A stretch of 45,713 nt of DNA from Verrucomicrobiaceae bacterium (GTDB lineage: Bacteria > Verrucomicrobiota > Verrucomicrobiia > Verrucomicrobiales > Verrucomicrobiaceae), in contig CANETF010000015.1 of the NCBI GenBank assembly GCA_947440575.1, positions 1 through 45,713 of the forward strand, in the 5' to 3' direction. The notes under the pieces were generated by a model. The model was not told the DNA's origin and ran no database searches. It saw only the letters and a program-made list of their open reading frames with translations. Each line of letters opens with the position of its first letter. The stretch's first letter is position 1. Shown piece after piece: positions 14,734-24,427 of the stretch. A program made the position numbers and the translations under genes.

Positions 14734-17160
14734 CTACTGGGATAGTGCCTTTTTGGCCTTGAAGTCCAGTTCCGCAGCCTCCGCCTCCGCTTTCACGGCA
14801 GCTCCAACTGGCTTCACGTCCACAGTGACCTTCACAAGCTTACCCGTAAACGCGTTGTCGCGCTCCTTGTAGTCCGCCGTGACAGGCGTAGCATCATCCA
14901 CTCCCGCAGCCGCCGTTTCATCCGCAGAGAAAATGCCCATTTGAGTTTGTTCGATCCGGCCACTGGCGACTTTTTCGCCGTCGACCAGCAAGGTAGCCAG
15001 CCCCCCTTTGCCGATCCCACCCCCGTCGTAGTCGAAGTTCATGCGAACGGTAGCCTTGCCAGCCGCCAGCGCGGTCGGAGCGGCAACCTTGTATTCCTTC
15101 AGCCCGACGAAGTTGTAGCAGTAGGTCGGCTTTCCATTTTTGAGATACAGGCTCCACCCCCCAAACCGTCCGCCTTGGGCGAGGATCACGCCATCTGCCC
15201 CGCCCTCGGGAATTTCCAAGTCAGCCGTGATCGAAAGAGAGCGGTTTTTAATGTTGATGAAGACATTCTCGCTCATCGAGTCCATGCCCGCCCCAAGCGT
15301 GAGCGAGGTGCGCTCGCCCATCAAGTCAGGTCGCCCCGCTGACGACGCAACCATCCGCTCCATCAGGCGATCATCGATGGGCAGCGCACGATACTTGCTC
15401 GCGTCTCTCATGAAGATTGCCTGCAATTCCTTGAGCTTCTCAGGATGGGTCTTTGCCAGATCGTTGACCAAACTGAAGTCCCTGCTCGTGTCGTAAAGCT
15501 CCCAGGGATCATCTTGCAACTTCTGCCGAGGCAATTTCTCCCAGGGCGCACGATGGACCGTCCCGGCAAACCAACCCTCGTGATAGATCGCCCGGTTTCC
15601 GAAGATCTCAAAGTATTGGGTCGTATGCGTGCTCTTCGCCTCAGGCTGGTTGAAGCTGTAAACCATGCTGACGCCTTCAATGGGCGATTGCACCGTTCCA
15701 TTCACGCTTTTGGGTTCAGGCAGGCTCGCCGCTTCGAGAACGGTGGGTGCTACGTCGATGACATGGTGCCACTGCGAGCGCACCTCGTTTTTGCTCTTGA
15801 TTCCCTTCGGCCACGAAACGATCAGGCCGTTGCGACTGCCCCCGTAATTGCAGGCCATCTGCTTGGTCCACATGAACGGCGTATCACCCGCGACGGCCCA
15901 GCCTGCCGCCATATGCGGATAGGTCGTCGGTCCACCCCAGTCGCTATAGTGCTTGATCATGTCCTCGACTGTCTCGGTCACACCGTTGAAATAAGTCATC
16001 TCACTGAACATGCCGCTCATCCCCCCCTCGGCACTGCTCCCGTTGTCCCCGAGAATGTAAAAAATCATCGTGTTGTCGAGCTGGCCGGTTTCGCCGATCG
16101 CGTCAAACAGACGTCCAATCTCGTAGTCGGCGTATTCTCCAAAGGCGGAATAAACCTCCATCTGCCGAGAGAAAAGCTTCTGTTCGACAGCACTCAGCTT
16201 GTCCCAATCCTTGATGCCATCGGGCTTGTTGGCCAGCTTGGTGCCCTTAGGCACCACGCCCAAAGCAATCTGGCGAGCGAGCGTTTCCTCGCGCAGTTTG
16301 TCCCATCCACCATCAAAGCGCCCCTGGTTCTTCGCAATCCATTCCGCAGGCACATGGTGCGGTGCATGGGTGGCTCCAGGAGCAAAATACATCAAGAACG
16401 GCTTGTCCGGCGTGAGCGACTTTTGGAACTTCATCCACGAGATCGCCTGATTGGTCATATCAGTCATGAAATTGTAGCCTGGCGTGCGAGGCGTGGGAAT
16501 GCGTGCCATGCCGTCATAAATCGTGGGATTCCACTGATCGGTCTCACCACCGAAGAAACCATAAAACTTGTCGAAGCCCGACCGTGTCGGCCATCGGTCC
16601 GTAGGACCAGAGACGCTGACTTCCCACGGAGCCGTCTCGTGGTTCTTGCCAAAGAAAGCCGTGCTGTAACCATTCAAACGCACCATCTCCGCAAGCGGCG
16701 CGATGTTGTTGGGCCTCTGCCCCGTGTTACCGGGAAACCCCGTCGAGGTTTCGGTGATGCTCCCCATGTTATTCATGTGATGATTGCGGCCGGAAAGCAA
16801 CGCTACCCGCGTCGGTGAGCAGACCGCAGTCGTGTGGAATTGATTGTAGCGCAGTCCTTGGCTCGCGAGCCGATCTGCCGAAGGCATCCGAACCGGACCG
16901 CCAAAAGCGCTCGGCATCCCAAACCCCATGTCGTCCACCAGCACAATCAGCGCGTTGGGAGCACCCACCGGCGCTTTTACCTCAAACCTTGGCGGAGCCG
17001 TCGCCTCACGCGCATCCAGCACCGTGCTGCGCGGGTAGTCCGGTTCAGCGATTGGCAGCGACGAGCGATCAAGCAGAACAGCAGACGACTCTTTCTGTGC
17101 CCAGGCGGGTGCGTCCGCAAATATCAGGGCAAGACCAAATGTGGCGAATGATGTTCTCAT
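14734..17160 (-). CDS. Arylsulfatase 1 (secreted, Cys-type)
   Basis: Exported sulfatase of 808 residues that would hydrolyse sulfate esters in the periplasm. A signal peptide ends near AWAQ (residue 22). The formylglycine motif is CSPTRVALLSGR with Cys114, which must be oxidised by a formylglycine-generating enzyme. Metal ligands are in LVDDMGFG and ILGDNGSS, and the FGKNHET region holds an active-site Lys/His. After the catalytic core (about 60–600) a C-terminal beta-rich domain (about 620–800) carries the GRFGGWSLYLKNGKPTYCYN pattern, resembling a lectin-like fold. It shares GKNH and the RNHH spacing with sulfatase 2, marking one of two subfamilies here. The gene is transcribed away from the DUF4105 gene. 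Confidence 0.93.
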   Translation of the reverse strand: MRTSFATFGLALIFADAPAWAQKESSAVLLDRSSLPIAEPDYPRSTVLDAREATAPPRFEVKAPVGAPNALIVLVDDMGFGMPSAFGGPVRMPSADRLASQGLRYNQFHTTAVCSPTRVALLSGRNHHMNNMGSITETSTGFPGNTGQRPNNIAPLAEMVRLNGYSTAFFGKNHETAPWEVSVSGPTDRWPTRSGFDKFYGFFGGETDQWNPTIYDGMARIPTPRTPGYNFMTDMTNQAISWMKFQKSLTPDKPFLMYFAPGATHAPHHVPAEWIAKNQGRFDGGWDKLREETLARQIALGVVPKGTKLANKPDGIKDWDKLSAVEQKLFSRQMEVYSAFGEYADYEIGRLFDAIGETGQLDNTMIFYILGDNGSSAEGGMSGMFSEMTYFNGVTETVEDMIKHYSDWGGPTTYPHMAAGWAVAGDTPFMWTKQMACNYGGSRNGLIVSWPKGIKSKNEVRSQWHHVIDVAPTVLEAASLPEPKSVNGTVQSPIEGVSMVYSFNQPEAKSTHTTQYFEIFGNRAIYHEGWFAGTVHRAPWEKLPRQKLQDDPWELYDTSRDFSLVNDLAKTHPEKLKELQAIFMRDASKYRALPIDDRLMERMVASSAGRPDLMGERTSLTLGAGMDSMSENVFINIKNRSLSITADLEIPEGGADGVILAQGGRFGGWSLYLKNGKPTYCYNFVGLKEYKVAAPTALAAGKATVRMNFDYDGGGIGKGGLATLLVDGEKVASGRIEQTQMGIFSADETAAAGVDDATPVTADYKERDNAFTGKLVKVTVDVKPVGAAVKAEAEAAELDFKAKKALSQ

Positions 17161-17532
17161 GGTGGGAATGAACGGTTTAGGAAGTCAGACCCGACCTGGT
17201 TGGCGGAGCCTGCATTCGTTCTATGCTTGGACCATAAGGATGGCAGCGGTCCCTGTCGACCTTTACAGGGAGCCCACCCGTCAAGACACCCATTTCGCAC
17301 CAATCGCGGCGCAGTTGAGCACAACCCTCAGCCAAAGACCGCAGACAACCCCGCGCTTGCTCAAGGCGTCCCCCACCCCAGATTCGCCAGATCCGCCCTC
17401 GGAGTTGGCCAATCCGAGGGCGTGCAGCGCCCTCACTCCCCCATTGCCTCCACCCCATCTGATGCCACTTTCACCAACCACGGAACCCGGAGGCCCCATC
17501 ACCCAATCCCGCGCCACTCACCGCCTGACCCC
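17161..17532. other. Divergent intergenic region, no gene recognised
   Basis: These 372 bases separate the divergent sulfatase 1 and DUF4105 genes. An open frame continues upstream from the DUF4105 start, but its translation is compositionally random and I do not count it. A weak 7-bp hairpin TCCCTGT/ACAGGGA sits at 17250–17271. Promoters for both genes must lie here, but no clear sigma-70 boxes stand out. Confidence 0.5.
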
Positions 17533-18573
17533 ATGACCTCCTCCCCCAACCCACCAAATACCCCCAAGCCCCTCTGGCTGCTCAAACCCGCCTTCTGGCT
17601 CGTCACCATCGCCGCCTTCCTCTGCCGCGTCCTCCTCGCCGCTTGGGCCTCCTTCGCCGTCTACTACTCCAATCTCCCTTGGCTCCCCCTCCGCGCCTTG
17701 CTCGCCCTCGTCGTCTTCGCCCTCAGCCTCCACCTCCTCTGGCGCTCCCGTTCCAAACACCGCTTCCTCCTCTTCTCCGCCCTCTTTTTAACCATCCTCG
17801 TCTGGTGGGCCTCCATCCACCCCTCCCATGACCGCCCCTGGCGACCCGACGTCGCCGTCATGCCCCGCGCCACTCTTGACGGCGACCTCGTCCACCTCAC
17901 CGGCTTCCGCCACTTCGACTACCGCTCCACCAACGACTTCACCATCCGCTACGAAGACCGCACCTATTCCCTCTCCGATCTCCAATCCATGGACTTCTTC
18001 GTCTCCTACTGGAAGCTCGGACCCGTCGGCCACACCTTCGTCAGCTTCAACTTCAACAACGCCCCGCCCCTCTGCATCTCCATCGAAACCCGCCCCGAAA
18101 TCGGCGAAAGCTTCGCCCCCATCGCTTCCCTCTTCAAACAGTTCGAACTCATCTACGTCATCGGAGACGAGCGCGACATCGTCAAAGTCCGCACCAACCA
18201 TCGACAAGAAAGCGTCTTCCTCTACCGCATCAGCAGCACCCCGGAAAAAATCCGCCTGCTCCTCCTCACCTACCTCGAAAAAATCAACGCCCTCGCCGAC
18301 CAGCCCGAGTTCTACCACCTCCTCAGCAACAACTGCACCATCAACATCGCCGCCCACGCCAAAGCCATCGGCCGCACCGATCGCTTCGACATCCGCTACC
18401 TCCTCAACGGCCTCATCGACCAATACCTCTACGGCGTCGGCGCCATCGACACCACCCTCCCCTTCCCCGAGCTCCGCGAACGCTCCTCCATCAACGCCGC
18501 CGCCCTCGCCGCCGCCGACGACCCCCACTTCTCCGAACGCATCCGCGCCAACCTCCCCACCACTCCTCCTTGA
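17533..18573 (+). CDS. DUF4105 membrane protein (Lnb-like thiol hydrolase fold)
   Basis: A 346-residue membrane protein with three N-terminal hydrophobic helices (about 12–35, 45–65, 72–90) followed by a periplasmic DUF4105 domain. The expected catalytic pair is visible: His167 in GPVGHTFVSFNF and Cys268 in LLSNNCTINIA. DUF4105 proteins have a papain/NlpC-like thiol fold, and the family includes Lnb, which remodels the acyl chains of bacterial lipoproteins. The Cys/His arrangement fits an acyltransferase or peptidase but does not separate them. The start is the first ATG just before the helices; frame extension to 17200 is without support. It is followed by two lipoprotein genes on the same strand, which would fit a lipoprotein-related role, though this is only suggestive. 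Confidence 0.82.
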   Translation: MTSSPNPPNTPKPLWLLKPAFWLVTIAAFLCRVLLAAWASFAVYYSNLPWLPLRALLALVVFALSLHLLWRSRSKHRFLLFSALFLTILVWWASIHPSHDRPWRPDVAVMPRATLDGDLVHLTGFRHFDYRSTNDFTIRYEDRTYSLSDLQSMDFFVSYWKLGPVGHTFVSFNFNNAPPLCISIETRPEIGESFAPIASLFKQFELIYVIGDERDIVKVRTNHRQESVFLYRISSTPEKIRLLLLTYLEKINALADQPEFYHLLSNNCTINIAAHAKAIGRTDRFDIRYLLNGLIDQYLYGVGAIDTTLPFPELRERSSINAAALAAADDPHFSERIRANLPTTPP

Positions 18574-18665
18574 CCAGCGACAGCGCTACCTCGCGACTCT
18601 TTAGCCTTGCGCTCCTCGGCAAAATTCACACCTTCTGCGACATCGCCCATCTCATCCATCATCCC

Positions 18666-19094
18666 ATGAAATCACACACCCTCCTCCTCTCCGCGCTCGC
18701 CGCGGCTCTGCTGTCCTCCTGCGCCAGCCCTGAAACCGACCGCGACTTGTTCCTGCAAGCCGATGCCAACAAAGACGGCAAACTGTCCCTGACCGAAGTC
18801 AACAAAGTCGGCCTCCCCCGGCTCTTCAATCGCTTCGACCTCAATGGCGATGGCCACGTGACGCTCGAAGAAGCCCGTGAGGTCGAACCCGGATTCGACG
18901 CCAAAGTCTTCGCCGAGCGGGATCTCAACGGCGACGGAAAAGTCACCTGCGCCGAGTCTGAAAAGGTTGCCCTTTCAAAAGGCGGCCTGAAGAAGCAATT
19001 CGCCGAAGTGGACACCAATGGTGACGGCTCCATCGACCAGGCCGAAGCCGAAGCCCACACCGCCAAACTCGACAAACAAACCGCCGCCCAATGA
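18666..19094 (+). CDS. EF-hand lipoprotein, copy 1
   Basis: Predicted lipoprotein of 142 residues. The signal peptide ends in a lipobox, LLSSC, with Cys20 as the lipidated residue. Four EF-hand calcium loops follow: DANKDGKLSLTE, DLNGDGHVTLEE, DLNGDGKVTCAE and DTNGDGSIDQAE, each with the D-x-N-x-D-G start and acidic position 12. It is therefore a membrane-anchored, calmodulin-like calcium binder. The ATG at 18666 begins the signal peptide directly; a further upstream ATG would not. The next gene encodes another lipoprotein. A paralogue of matching design lies at 38071–38502. Confidence 0.9.
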   Translation: MKSHTLLLSALAAALLSSCASPETDRDLFLQADANKDGKLSLTEVNKVGLPRLFNRFDLNGDGHVTLEEAREVEPGFDAKVFAERDLNGDGKVTCAESEKVALSKGGLKKQFAEVDTNGDGSIDQAEAEAHTAKLDKQTAAQ

Positions 19095-19120
19095 ACCTTC
19101 ACCCCCACAGCTCACCCGCC

Positions 19121-19399
19121 ATGAAGACTCCCATCCGCATCCTCCTTGTCACCCTGACTACTTTGGAATTCGCTAGTTGCGTCGCCCCTCATCCCAGCCC
19201 AGTCGTCCGTGGTCGTCGCCGAGGCGGTGTCGCTGGCGCCGCCATCGGCGGAGCCGTCGGGGGTTGGGAAGGAGCCGCTGCCGGAGCCCTGATTGGAGGC
19301 ACCGCCGGTGGCATGGCCGGCCGCGCCCGCCGCAGCTACTACACAGGCACGCCCTACTACGCACCAGCACGCAGTTACCGAGGTATGGGCTACTATTAA
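19121..19399 (+). CDS. Glycine-zipper lipoprotein
   Basis: Predicted lipoprotein of 92 residues. The signal peptide ends FASC, and after a short basic linker a glycine-zipper segment follows (GGVAGAAIGGAVGG…AAAGALIGGTAGG), as in YMGG/Slp-type outer-membrane-associated proteins. The tail is Tyr/Pro-rich (YYTGTPYYAPARSYRGMGYY). I chose the ATG at 19121, where the hydrophobic segment starts; the ATG at 19091 overlaps the preceding EF-hand stop. Glycine-zipper proteins commonly insert in or associate with membranes, but no exact role can be given. It lies 26 bases past the EF-hand gene, probably in one transcript. Confidence 0.82.
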   Translation: MKTPIRILLVTLTTLEFASCVAPHPSPVVRGRRRGGVAGAAIGGAVGGWEGAAAGALIGGTAGGMAGRARRSYYTGTPYYAPARSYRGMGYY

Positions 19400-19489
19400 T
19401 TCACCTGCAGCCAATTGATTCACTCCCATTTCTCGGCTGGATAATCCTACTTCCAAAAAGAAACTCCCGACAAAACCCACCTCAAAATC

Positions 19490-21832
19490 ATGAAACTTAC
19501 ATCGCAGATCAAACTCATGCTGATAGCTCTCGGGCTTGCAATCATCCCCAGTCAAGCGCAGGAAATTCTGCCCCGTCCCGAGCAACCCTTCAAAGGTAAA
19601 ATCGGCCGCATCACCAAGGACTCGGTCAAAGACTTCCCAAAAGCCGTGGAAGCGCCGAAGGGTGCGCCGAACGTTCTCGTCATCCTCACCGATGACGTGG
19701 GCTTCGGTGCTTCCTCCACCTTCGGCGGCCCGATTCCCACCGTGACCATGGACCGCCTGGCAAAGAACGGCCTGCGCTACAATCAATTCCACACCACCGC
19801 GCTTTGCTCCCCCACCCGTGCGGCGCTGCTCTCCGGACGCAACCATCACAGTGCCAGCACGGGCGTGATTATGGAAGCAGGCACCGGCTTCCCCGGCTAC
19901 AACAGCCTGATGTCAAAGAGTTGCGGCACATTTGCCGAAGTGCTGAAGCAGAACGGCTACAACACTTCCTGGTATGGCAAGAACCACAACGTCCCCGATT
20001 GGCAATCCAGCGCCGCCGGTCCCTTCGACCTGTGGCCCACCGGATTGGGCTTCGAATACTTTTACGGCTTCATCGGTGGCGACACCAGCCAATGGAACCC
20101 GGCCATCACCGAAGGCACCAAACCGATCGAACCGCCGCACGATGCGAAGGACTACTTCTTCGACAAGGACATGGCCGATCGCACGATCCACTGGATCCGC
20201 ATGCAGCACGCGACAGCTCCCAACAAACCCTTCCTCGCCTATTACGCCCCCGGCACCGCCCATGCGCCGCACCACGCGCCGAAAGAATGGATTGAGAAAT
20301 TCAAAGGCCAGTTCGACCAAGGTTGGGACAAGGTGCGTGAGGAAACCTTTGCCCGTCAGAAAGCAGCTGGCCTCATCCCTGCGGATGCCAAACTCACCGA
20401 ACGTTCCGCTGGCATCCCCGCATGGGACAGCCTCAACGCCGACCAAAAGAAAGTCTATGCCCGCATGATGGAAGTCTATTGCGCCGCGCTCGCGCATTGC
20501 GATCACCAGATGGGCCGTGTACTCGATGCCATCGAGGCCCAGGGCGAACTCGACAACACGCTCGTCATCTACATCCAGGGCGACAATGGCGCGAGCGGCG
20601 AAGGCGGCCTTCAAGGCCTGCTCAACGAAATGACCTTCTTCAATGCCATCCCCGAGGACTTCAAGGAAGTCATGCGCCGCATGAATGAACTCGGTGGACC
20701 CAACACCTTCAACCACTACCCGGTCGGCTGGGCGCACGCCATGGACACGCCCTTCCAGTGGGCCAAACAAGTCGCTTCCCACTTCGGCGGCACCCGCAAC
20801 GGCCTCGTCATTTCCTGGCCTGACCGCATCAAGGACAAGGGCGGCATCCGCTCGCAGTTTCATCACGTCATCGATATCATGCCGACCATCCTCGAAGCTG
20901 CCGGCGTGCCCGCGCCGACGAGCATCAACGGCGTCACCCAGAAGCCCATCGAAGGCGTGAGCATGGTTTATTCCTTCGACGACGCCAAGGCGCCCTCGAA
21001 GCGCCAGACCCAGTATTTCGAAATGCTCGGCAACCGTGCGATCTATCACGACGGCTGGGTCGCCGCCACCACACCACCGACCCCGCCCTGGTCCAGTTCC
21101 GGCGGCAATGTCGCCGTGCTCGATTATCAGTGGGAACTCTACAAGATCACCGAAGACTTCTCCCAGTCGAATAACCTTGCAGCGAAGGAGCCCGCCAAGC
21201 TCAAGGAACTCCAGGAACTGTTCTGGGTGGAAGCAGAGAAATACAACGTGCTGCCGATTGATAACAGCAAGGTCGAACGCCTCGACGTCACCAACCGCCC
21301 CAGCCTCACCGCGGGGCGCGACACGTTCACCTATTTCCCCGGACTCGTCCGCATTCCCGAAGGTGCCGCACCCGACACCAAGAACAAATCATGGCGCATC
21401 GAGGCGGAAGTGGTGATTCCCGAAGACGGAGCCGAGGGCATCATCCTCACCCACGGCGGACGTTTTGCGGGTTACGGTTTCTATCTTCTCGAAGGCAAAC
21501 CGGTCTTCTGTTACAACCTCGCAGGCGTTGCCAATTATTATGTCAAAAGTGATGAGAAGCTCAGCCCCGGCAAACACACCCTCGTTTATGACTACAAGCA
21601 TGACGGCGGTTTGGGCAAAGGCGGCACCGGCACCATCGAAGTGGACGGCAAGTCCGTAGGCTCCGCCCGCATCGATCGCACCCTGCCGTTCCGCCTTTCG
21701 CTGGATGAAACCCTCGACTGCGGCGAAGACACCGGCACTCCGGTCTGCGAGGATTACGTCAAGAAGATGCCCTTCAAATTCACCGGTGAGCTCAAACAAG
21801 CCGTCATCAAGCTCATGGTAGCGCCGAAATAG
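19490..21832 (+). CDS. Arylsulfatase 2 (secreted, Cys-type)
   Basis: Exported sulfatase of 780 residues with a signal peptide ending near SQAQ (residue 24). The formylglycine motif is [12 protein letters not shown] with Cys106. Metal-site motifs LTDDVGFG and IQGDNGAS and the lysine-histidine motif WYGKNHNV are present. The C-terminal lectin-like domain has [25 protein letters not shown], paralleling sulfatase 1 (split here for length: [10 protein letters not shown], then KPVFCYN). The GKNH motif and RNHHSAS stretch place it with sulfatase 1 rather than with 3 and 4. It begins 90 bases after the glycine-zipper gene and ends two bases before a MITE-like palindrome. The natural substrate is unknown; the family acts on aryl or carbohydrate sulfates. 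Confidence 0.93.
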   Translation: MKLTSQIKLMLIALGLAIIPSQAQEILPRPEQPFKGKIGRITKDSVKDFPKAVEAPKGAPNVLVILTDDVGFGASSTFGGPIPTVTMDRLAKNGLRYNQFHTTALCSPTRAALLSGRNHHSASTGVIMEAGTGFPGYNSLMSKSCGTFAEVLKQNGYNTSWYGKNHNVPDWQSSAAGPFDLWPTGLGFEYFYGFIGGDTSQWNPAITEGTKPIEPPHDAKDYFFDKDMADRTIHWIRMQHATAPNKPFLAYYAPGTAHAPHHAPKEWIEKFKGQFDQGWDKVREETFARQKAAGLIPADAKLTERSAGIPAWDSLNADQKKVYARMMEVYCAALAHCDHQMGRVLDAIEAQGELDNTLVIYIQGDNGASGEGGLQGLLNEMTFFNAIPEDFKEVMRRMNELGGPNTFNHYPVGWAHAMDTPFQWAKQVASHFGGTRNGLVISWPDRIKDKGGIRSQFHHVIDIMPTILEAAGVPAPTSINGVTQKPIEGVSMVYSFDDAKAPSKRQTQYFEMLGNRAIYHDGWVAATTPPTPPWSSSGGNVAVLDYQWELYKITEDFSQSNNLAAKEPAKLKELQELFWVEAEKYNVLPIDNSKVERLDVTNRPSLTAGRDTFTYFPGLVRIPEGAAPDTKNKSWRIEAEVVIPEDGAEGIILTHGGRFAGYGFYLLEGKPVFCYNLAGVANYYVKSDEKLSPGKHTLVYDYKHDGGLGKGGTGTIEVDGKSVGSARIDRTLPFRLSLDETLDCGEDTGTPVCEDYVKKMPFKFTGELKQAVIKLMVAPK

Positions 21833-21834
21833 CC

Positions 21835-22003
21835 TAGACCGGTTCTCGAAAAGAGGGTCATTTTGATCCGGCGAGCGCAGCGGCCTCAGTGGCAAGGAAG
21901 TCGAGCAGTCCCCTATTAAATCAATAGCGGACAAGCGGCTGACGCGGCCAATGAGGCTGCTCCGCTGCTGGGCAAAGTGACAAGCATTTCGAGAATTGGT
22001 CTA
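21835..22003. repeat. MITE-like palindromic element
   Basis: The ends are imperfect inverted repeats about 60 bases long. The left end begins TAGACCGGTTCTCGAAA and the right end, read inward on the minus strand, TAGACCAATTCTCGAAA. Matching continues inward with TCA, TTTG, AGC and GCCTCA…TGGC blocks. The total is 169 bases with no reading frame. It starts two bases after the sulfatase 2 stop. This is the shape of a miniature inverted-repeat element mobilised in trans. No flanking target duplication is obvious. Confidence 0.65.
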
Positions 22004-22006
22004 ACA

Positions 22007-22043
22007 GCCGATGGTGGAGCAATCGTCCCGCGAAACCATCGGC
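22007..22043. repeat. Inverted repeat GCCGATGGT/ACCATCGGC
   Basis: Perfect 9-bp arms with a 19-base loop directly after the MITE-like element, with a third ACCATC copy at 22046. It may be the edge of another decayed repeat or a hairpin; there is no T-run for termination. Confidence 0.45.
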
Positions 22044-22171
22044 AAACCATCAACAGGGTGGTGAAATCATTCAACCCGCCTAAAGCACGCGGCAAATGTA
22101 ACCGTTCACGCTGAATCATCAGCATCAACTTTTAAGTTCCGATTTCCGAAATCCGAAATCCCGTGACCGCT

Positions 22172-22378
22172 ATGAAATCAAAGCACATCCCAATTCTCGT
22201 AGCCGCCGCTACATTCACCGCGGCTGCGTATCTATTCAGCGCCGATAGCCTAATCAAAAACGGAACCGCCGTCACCCCCTGGTTCAGCATCGGCAGCGAC
22301 CTCCAAGTCATCGACCCCGCCTTCGGTTCCAATCAAGTCGCCGTCATCGCCGGCCTGCGGGCAAACTTTCGGTTTTGA
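22172..22378 (+). pseudogene. Internally deleted remnant of a barrel-like gene, copy 1
   Basis: A 68-codon frame joins a normal signal peptide (MKSKHIPILVAAATFTAAA) directly to what looks like the C-terminal end of a larger exported protein (VTPWFSIGSDLQVIDPAFG…AGLRANFRF). The closing aromatic residue is the usual last residue of an outer-membrane beta-barrel. The C-terminal part is clearly related to the remnant at 32296–32526, although that copy lacks the signal peptide. The simplest reading is a barrel gene that lost its middle by deletion; a genuine tiny secreted peptide is less likely. It lies downstream of sulfatase 2, as the other copy lies downstream of sulfatase 4. Confidence 0.6.
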
Positions 22379-22465
22379 TTTTATTTCGAGATTTCCCGCC
22401 CGCTAAAACCATCCGGCCTCTCGCCATCGAAAAAAGAGGTCGAACAAGCAAAACGCAGGAAAGAA

Positions 22466-23458
22466 TCACCGCGCCATCAAAGTGGCGCTGGGCGACTCGC
22501 CGAAAAGCGATTTGTAATCGACAGCAAATCTGCCGAGATCCCAGAAGCCTGTGCCGAGGGCGGCGGCTTTGACGCTGATGGCGGCGGGGTCGTGGTGTTT
22601 CAGCATGGCTCTCGCTTCCTTGAGGCGGCGTAGTTTCAGGTAGCGCATGGGCGACATGCCGAGGTGCCGCAGGAACACATCACGCAGAGTGCGTTCCGGG
22701 GTGCCCACCGCCGCGCAAAGCTCCAGCATGTAAACCGGCTGATGCGCACGGTCGCGTAGGTATTCACGGGCACGCCGCAGGATGCGAGCGCGCTCGGCGG
22801 CATGGACGGGCGGGCGTGGTTTCTCACAGGAGGCAAGGGCCAGCGAGAGAGCGGTGGTGAGGGCGCGCTCCATGCTTGATCTAGCCTCTTGAGAGCGAAA
22901 CGCTTCAGGGTCTTGCTCAGCGAGCCGACGGACTGCCTCGACCGTCTGGCAGAGATGCGAGAAATGCGTGGAACCCGGAGTGAGAAGAGCACAGTCACCA
23001 TTTCGCACGGGCAGACCTGACATTTGCACGGCCTGCGCCGCTGCCTCGATTTGTGCGATTGAGAACGGGATGAAGGCGTATTCGCCAGGTTCATCGACCA
23101 CTGAGTGGTGCTCGGCGGTGCCGCCATAAAGCGTTAGCGATCTTGCCCCGTCTTTTTGAAATCCATTGATAAGCACAGGCTGCCGGTAATGGAGGTCAAG
23201 CAGCAGGGAGATCTGCCCCGCGTATCCCGAAGCGTTGGCGATCCAGGGTGTCGTGCGCACTCCGTAGCGGAGTTGCGTGGTCTCGAGAGGCGCAAGCAAC
23301 AGACTGTTGGAGAACTTGCCGGGGCGCGTCTGAATGATCTCCGCGTCCTCATGCCGCAGCAATTCGGAAAATCCGTCGCAATCCGAAAATGCAAACGACA
23401 TGACCGGAGTCCCTGAGGGCGCAATGGCCCCCGCATCCGAAGTCTGCCGATTTTGCAT
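22466..23458 (-). CDS. AraC-family transcriptional regulator
   Basis: About 330 residues. An N-terminal sensing region of about 210 residues is followed by two helix-turn-helix motifs (about 230–320). The second contains the AraC signature ALGTGFWDLGRFAVDYKSLF, ending GESPSATL. The GFWDLGRFAVDY variant is typical of a subgroup with N-terminal AraC-binding-like domains. I chose the ATG at 23458 because GGGAAGG lies about nine bases before it; an ATG at 23497 adds 13 residues without a clear ribosome site. It is divergent from the DUF2092 gene, across about 150 bases that hold a lone TTGACT (23524) but no certain -10. By position it probably controls the six-gene run that leads to sulfatases 3 and 4; the effector is unknown. 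Confidence 0.9.
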   Translation of the reverse strand: MQNRQTSDAGAIAPSGTPVMSFAFSDCDGFSELLRHEDAEIIQTRPGKFSNSLLLAPLETTQLRYGVRTTPWIANASGYAGQISLLLDLHYRQPVLINGFQKDGARSLTLYGGTAEHHSVVDEPGEYAFIPFSIAQIEAAAQAVQMSGLPVRNGDCALLTPGSTHFSHLCQTVEAVRRLAEQDPEAFRSQEARSSMERALTTALSLALASCEKPRPPVHAAERARILRRAREYLRDRAHQPVYMLELCAAVGTPERTLRDVFLRHLGMSPMRYLKLRRLKEARAMLKHHDPAAISVKAAALGTGFWDLGRFAVDYKSLFGESPSATLMAR

Positions 23459-23607
23459 AGTGAATAGCCTTCCCGAATCCGCTCCCTGTGCAAGCATCGT
23501 TTTGGGAAACTACACCCCGGTAATTGACTGCAAATTTTCGCGTGCTTCGTGCCTTCTGCAGCTTCAGGCTGACACTTCCAGCTTTCACCTTTCACTTAAA
23601 CACACTC

Positions 23608-24405
23608 ATGAAACGATACAAACCGCTCTTTGCCACCTTCGCCCTCGCCCTCTTCATGGGCGTGCATCCATCAATCCTTGCTGCGGACAAAGAACCTACA
23701 GCCGAAGAGCCAAAGGTCGATCCGCAGGCGATTTCCATTTTGAATCGTGCCGTGGATCACCTTGCTGGTGCCAAGCAATTCTCGGTATCCGCTGAAGTCT
23801 GGGGCGACATCGACCTGGAAGAGGGTGTGCAGGCACAGTTCACTAAGATTTTGGATATCCGACTCAGACGCCCAGATCATGTGCAGTTGAATGTGCGCAC
23901 AACGGTGCCGAAGCGCAGCTTCTACTACGACGGAAAAAACTTCACGCTTCTGGATCAACAGAAAGGGTTTTACGGAACGACCGCAGCGCCCGCCACCATC
24001 GACGAGACCATTACCAAAATGGAGGACGACTTTGGCGTGGAATTCCCAATTAGCGATATCTTGATCAGCCGTCCTTTCGGTGACGGTGCCAAGAACGCGA
24101 AATCTGGCCAGTATCTCGGCATCGAGCCCGTCCTCGGCATCTCCTGCCACCACGTCGCCTTTCAAAACGATGAGGTCGAATGGCAAGCGTGGATTGAAGA
24201 TGGCCCGGTGCCACTGCTGCGCAAAGCAGTGATCAAATCGAAGGACGCGAACAGTTCACAACAAGCCATCGCCCTCTTCAACAAATGGGACCTCAGCACG
24301 GAACTGCCTGACTTCGTCTTCGCTTTCGATCCGCCGCCTGGGTCGGCCAAAATTGAACTCGTCCCCACTCAGGAAACGCCAGCCGCGCCCCAACCTGCCA
24401 AATAA
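23608..24405 (+). CDS. DUF2092 periplasmic protein
   Basis: Exported 265-residue protein with a signal peptide ending SILAA (about residue 25). The mature part has the DUF2092 pattern: an opening helix ILNRAVDHLAGAKQFSVSAEV, RLRRPDHVQLNVRT, a SFYYDGKNFTLLDQQKGFYG strand pair and a C-terminal EWQAWIEDGPVPLLRKAVI. The fold resembles LolA/LolB-type lipoprotein carriers, a half-open beta-barrel that can hold a hydrophobic ligand. This is the first gene of a tightly spaced same-strand run (22 bases to the next gene), opposite the AraC regulator, so expression with sulfatases 3 and 4 is expected. What it carries is unknown. Confidence 0.85.
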   Translation: MKRYKPLFATFALALFMGVHPSILAADKEPTAEEPKVDPQAISILNRAVDHLAGAKQFSVSAEVWGDIDLEEGVQAQFTKILDIRLRRPDHVQLNVRTTVPKRSFYYDGKNFTLLDQQKGFYGTTAAPATIDETITKMEDDFGVEFPISDILISRPFGDGAKNAKSGQYLGIEPVLGISCHHVAFQNDEVEWQAWIEDGPVPLLRKAVIKSKDANSSQQAIALFNKWDLSTELPDFVFAFDPPPGSAKIELVPTQETPAAPQPAK

Positions 24406-24427
24406 GAACTTCCCCATCGACTCCATT

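Noticed and set aside
17200-17532. N-terminal extension of the DUF4105 protein
   Set aside because: The 111 extra residues have no hydrophobic, domain or codon signal; the membrane helices begin at the 17533 ATG.
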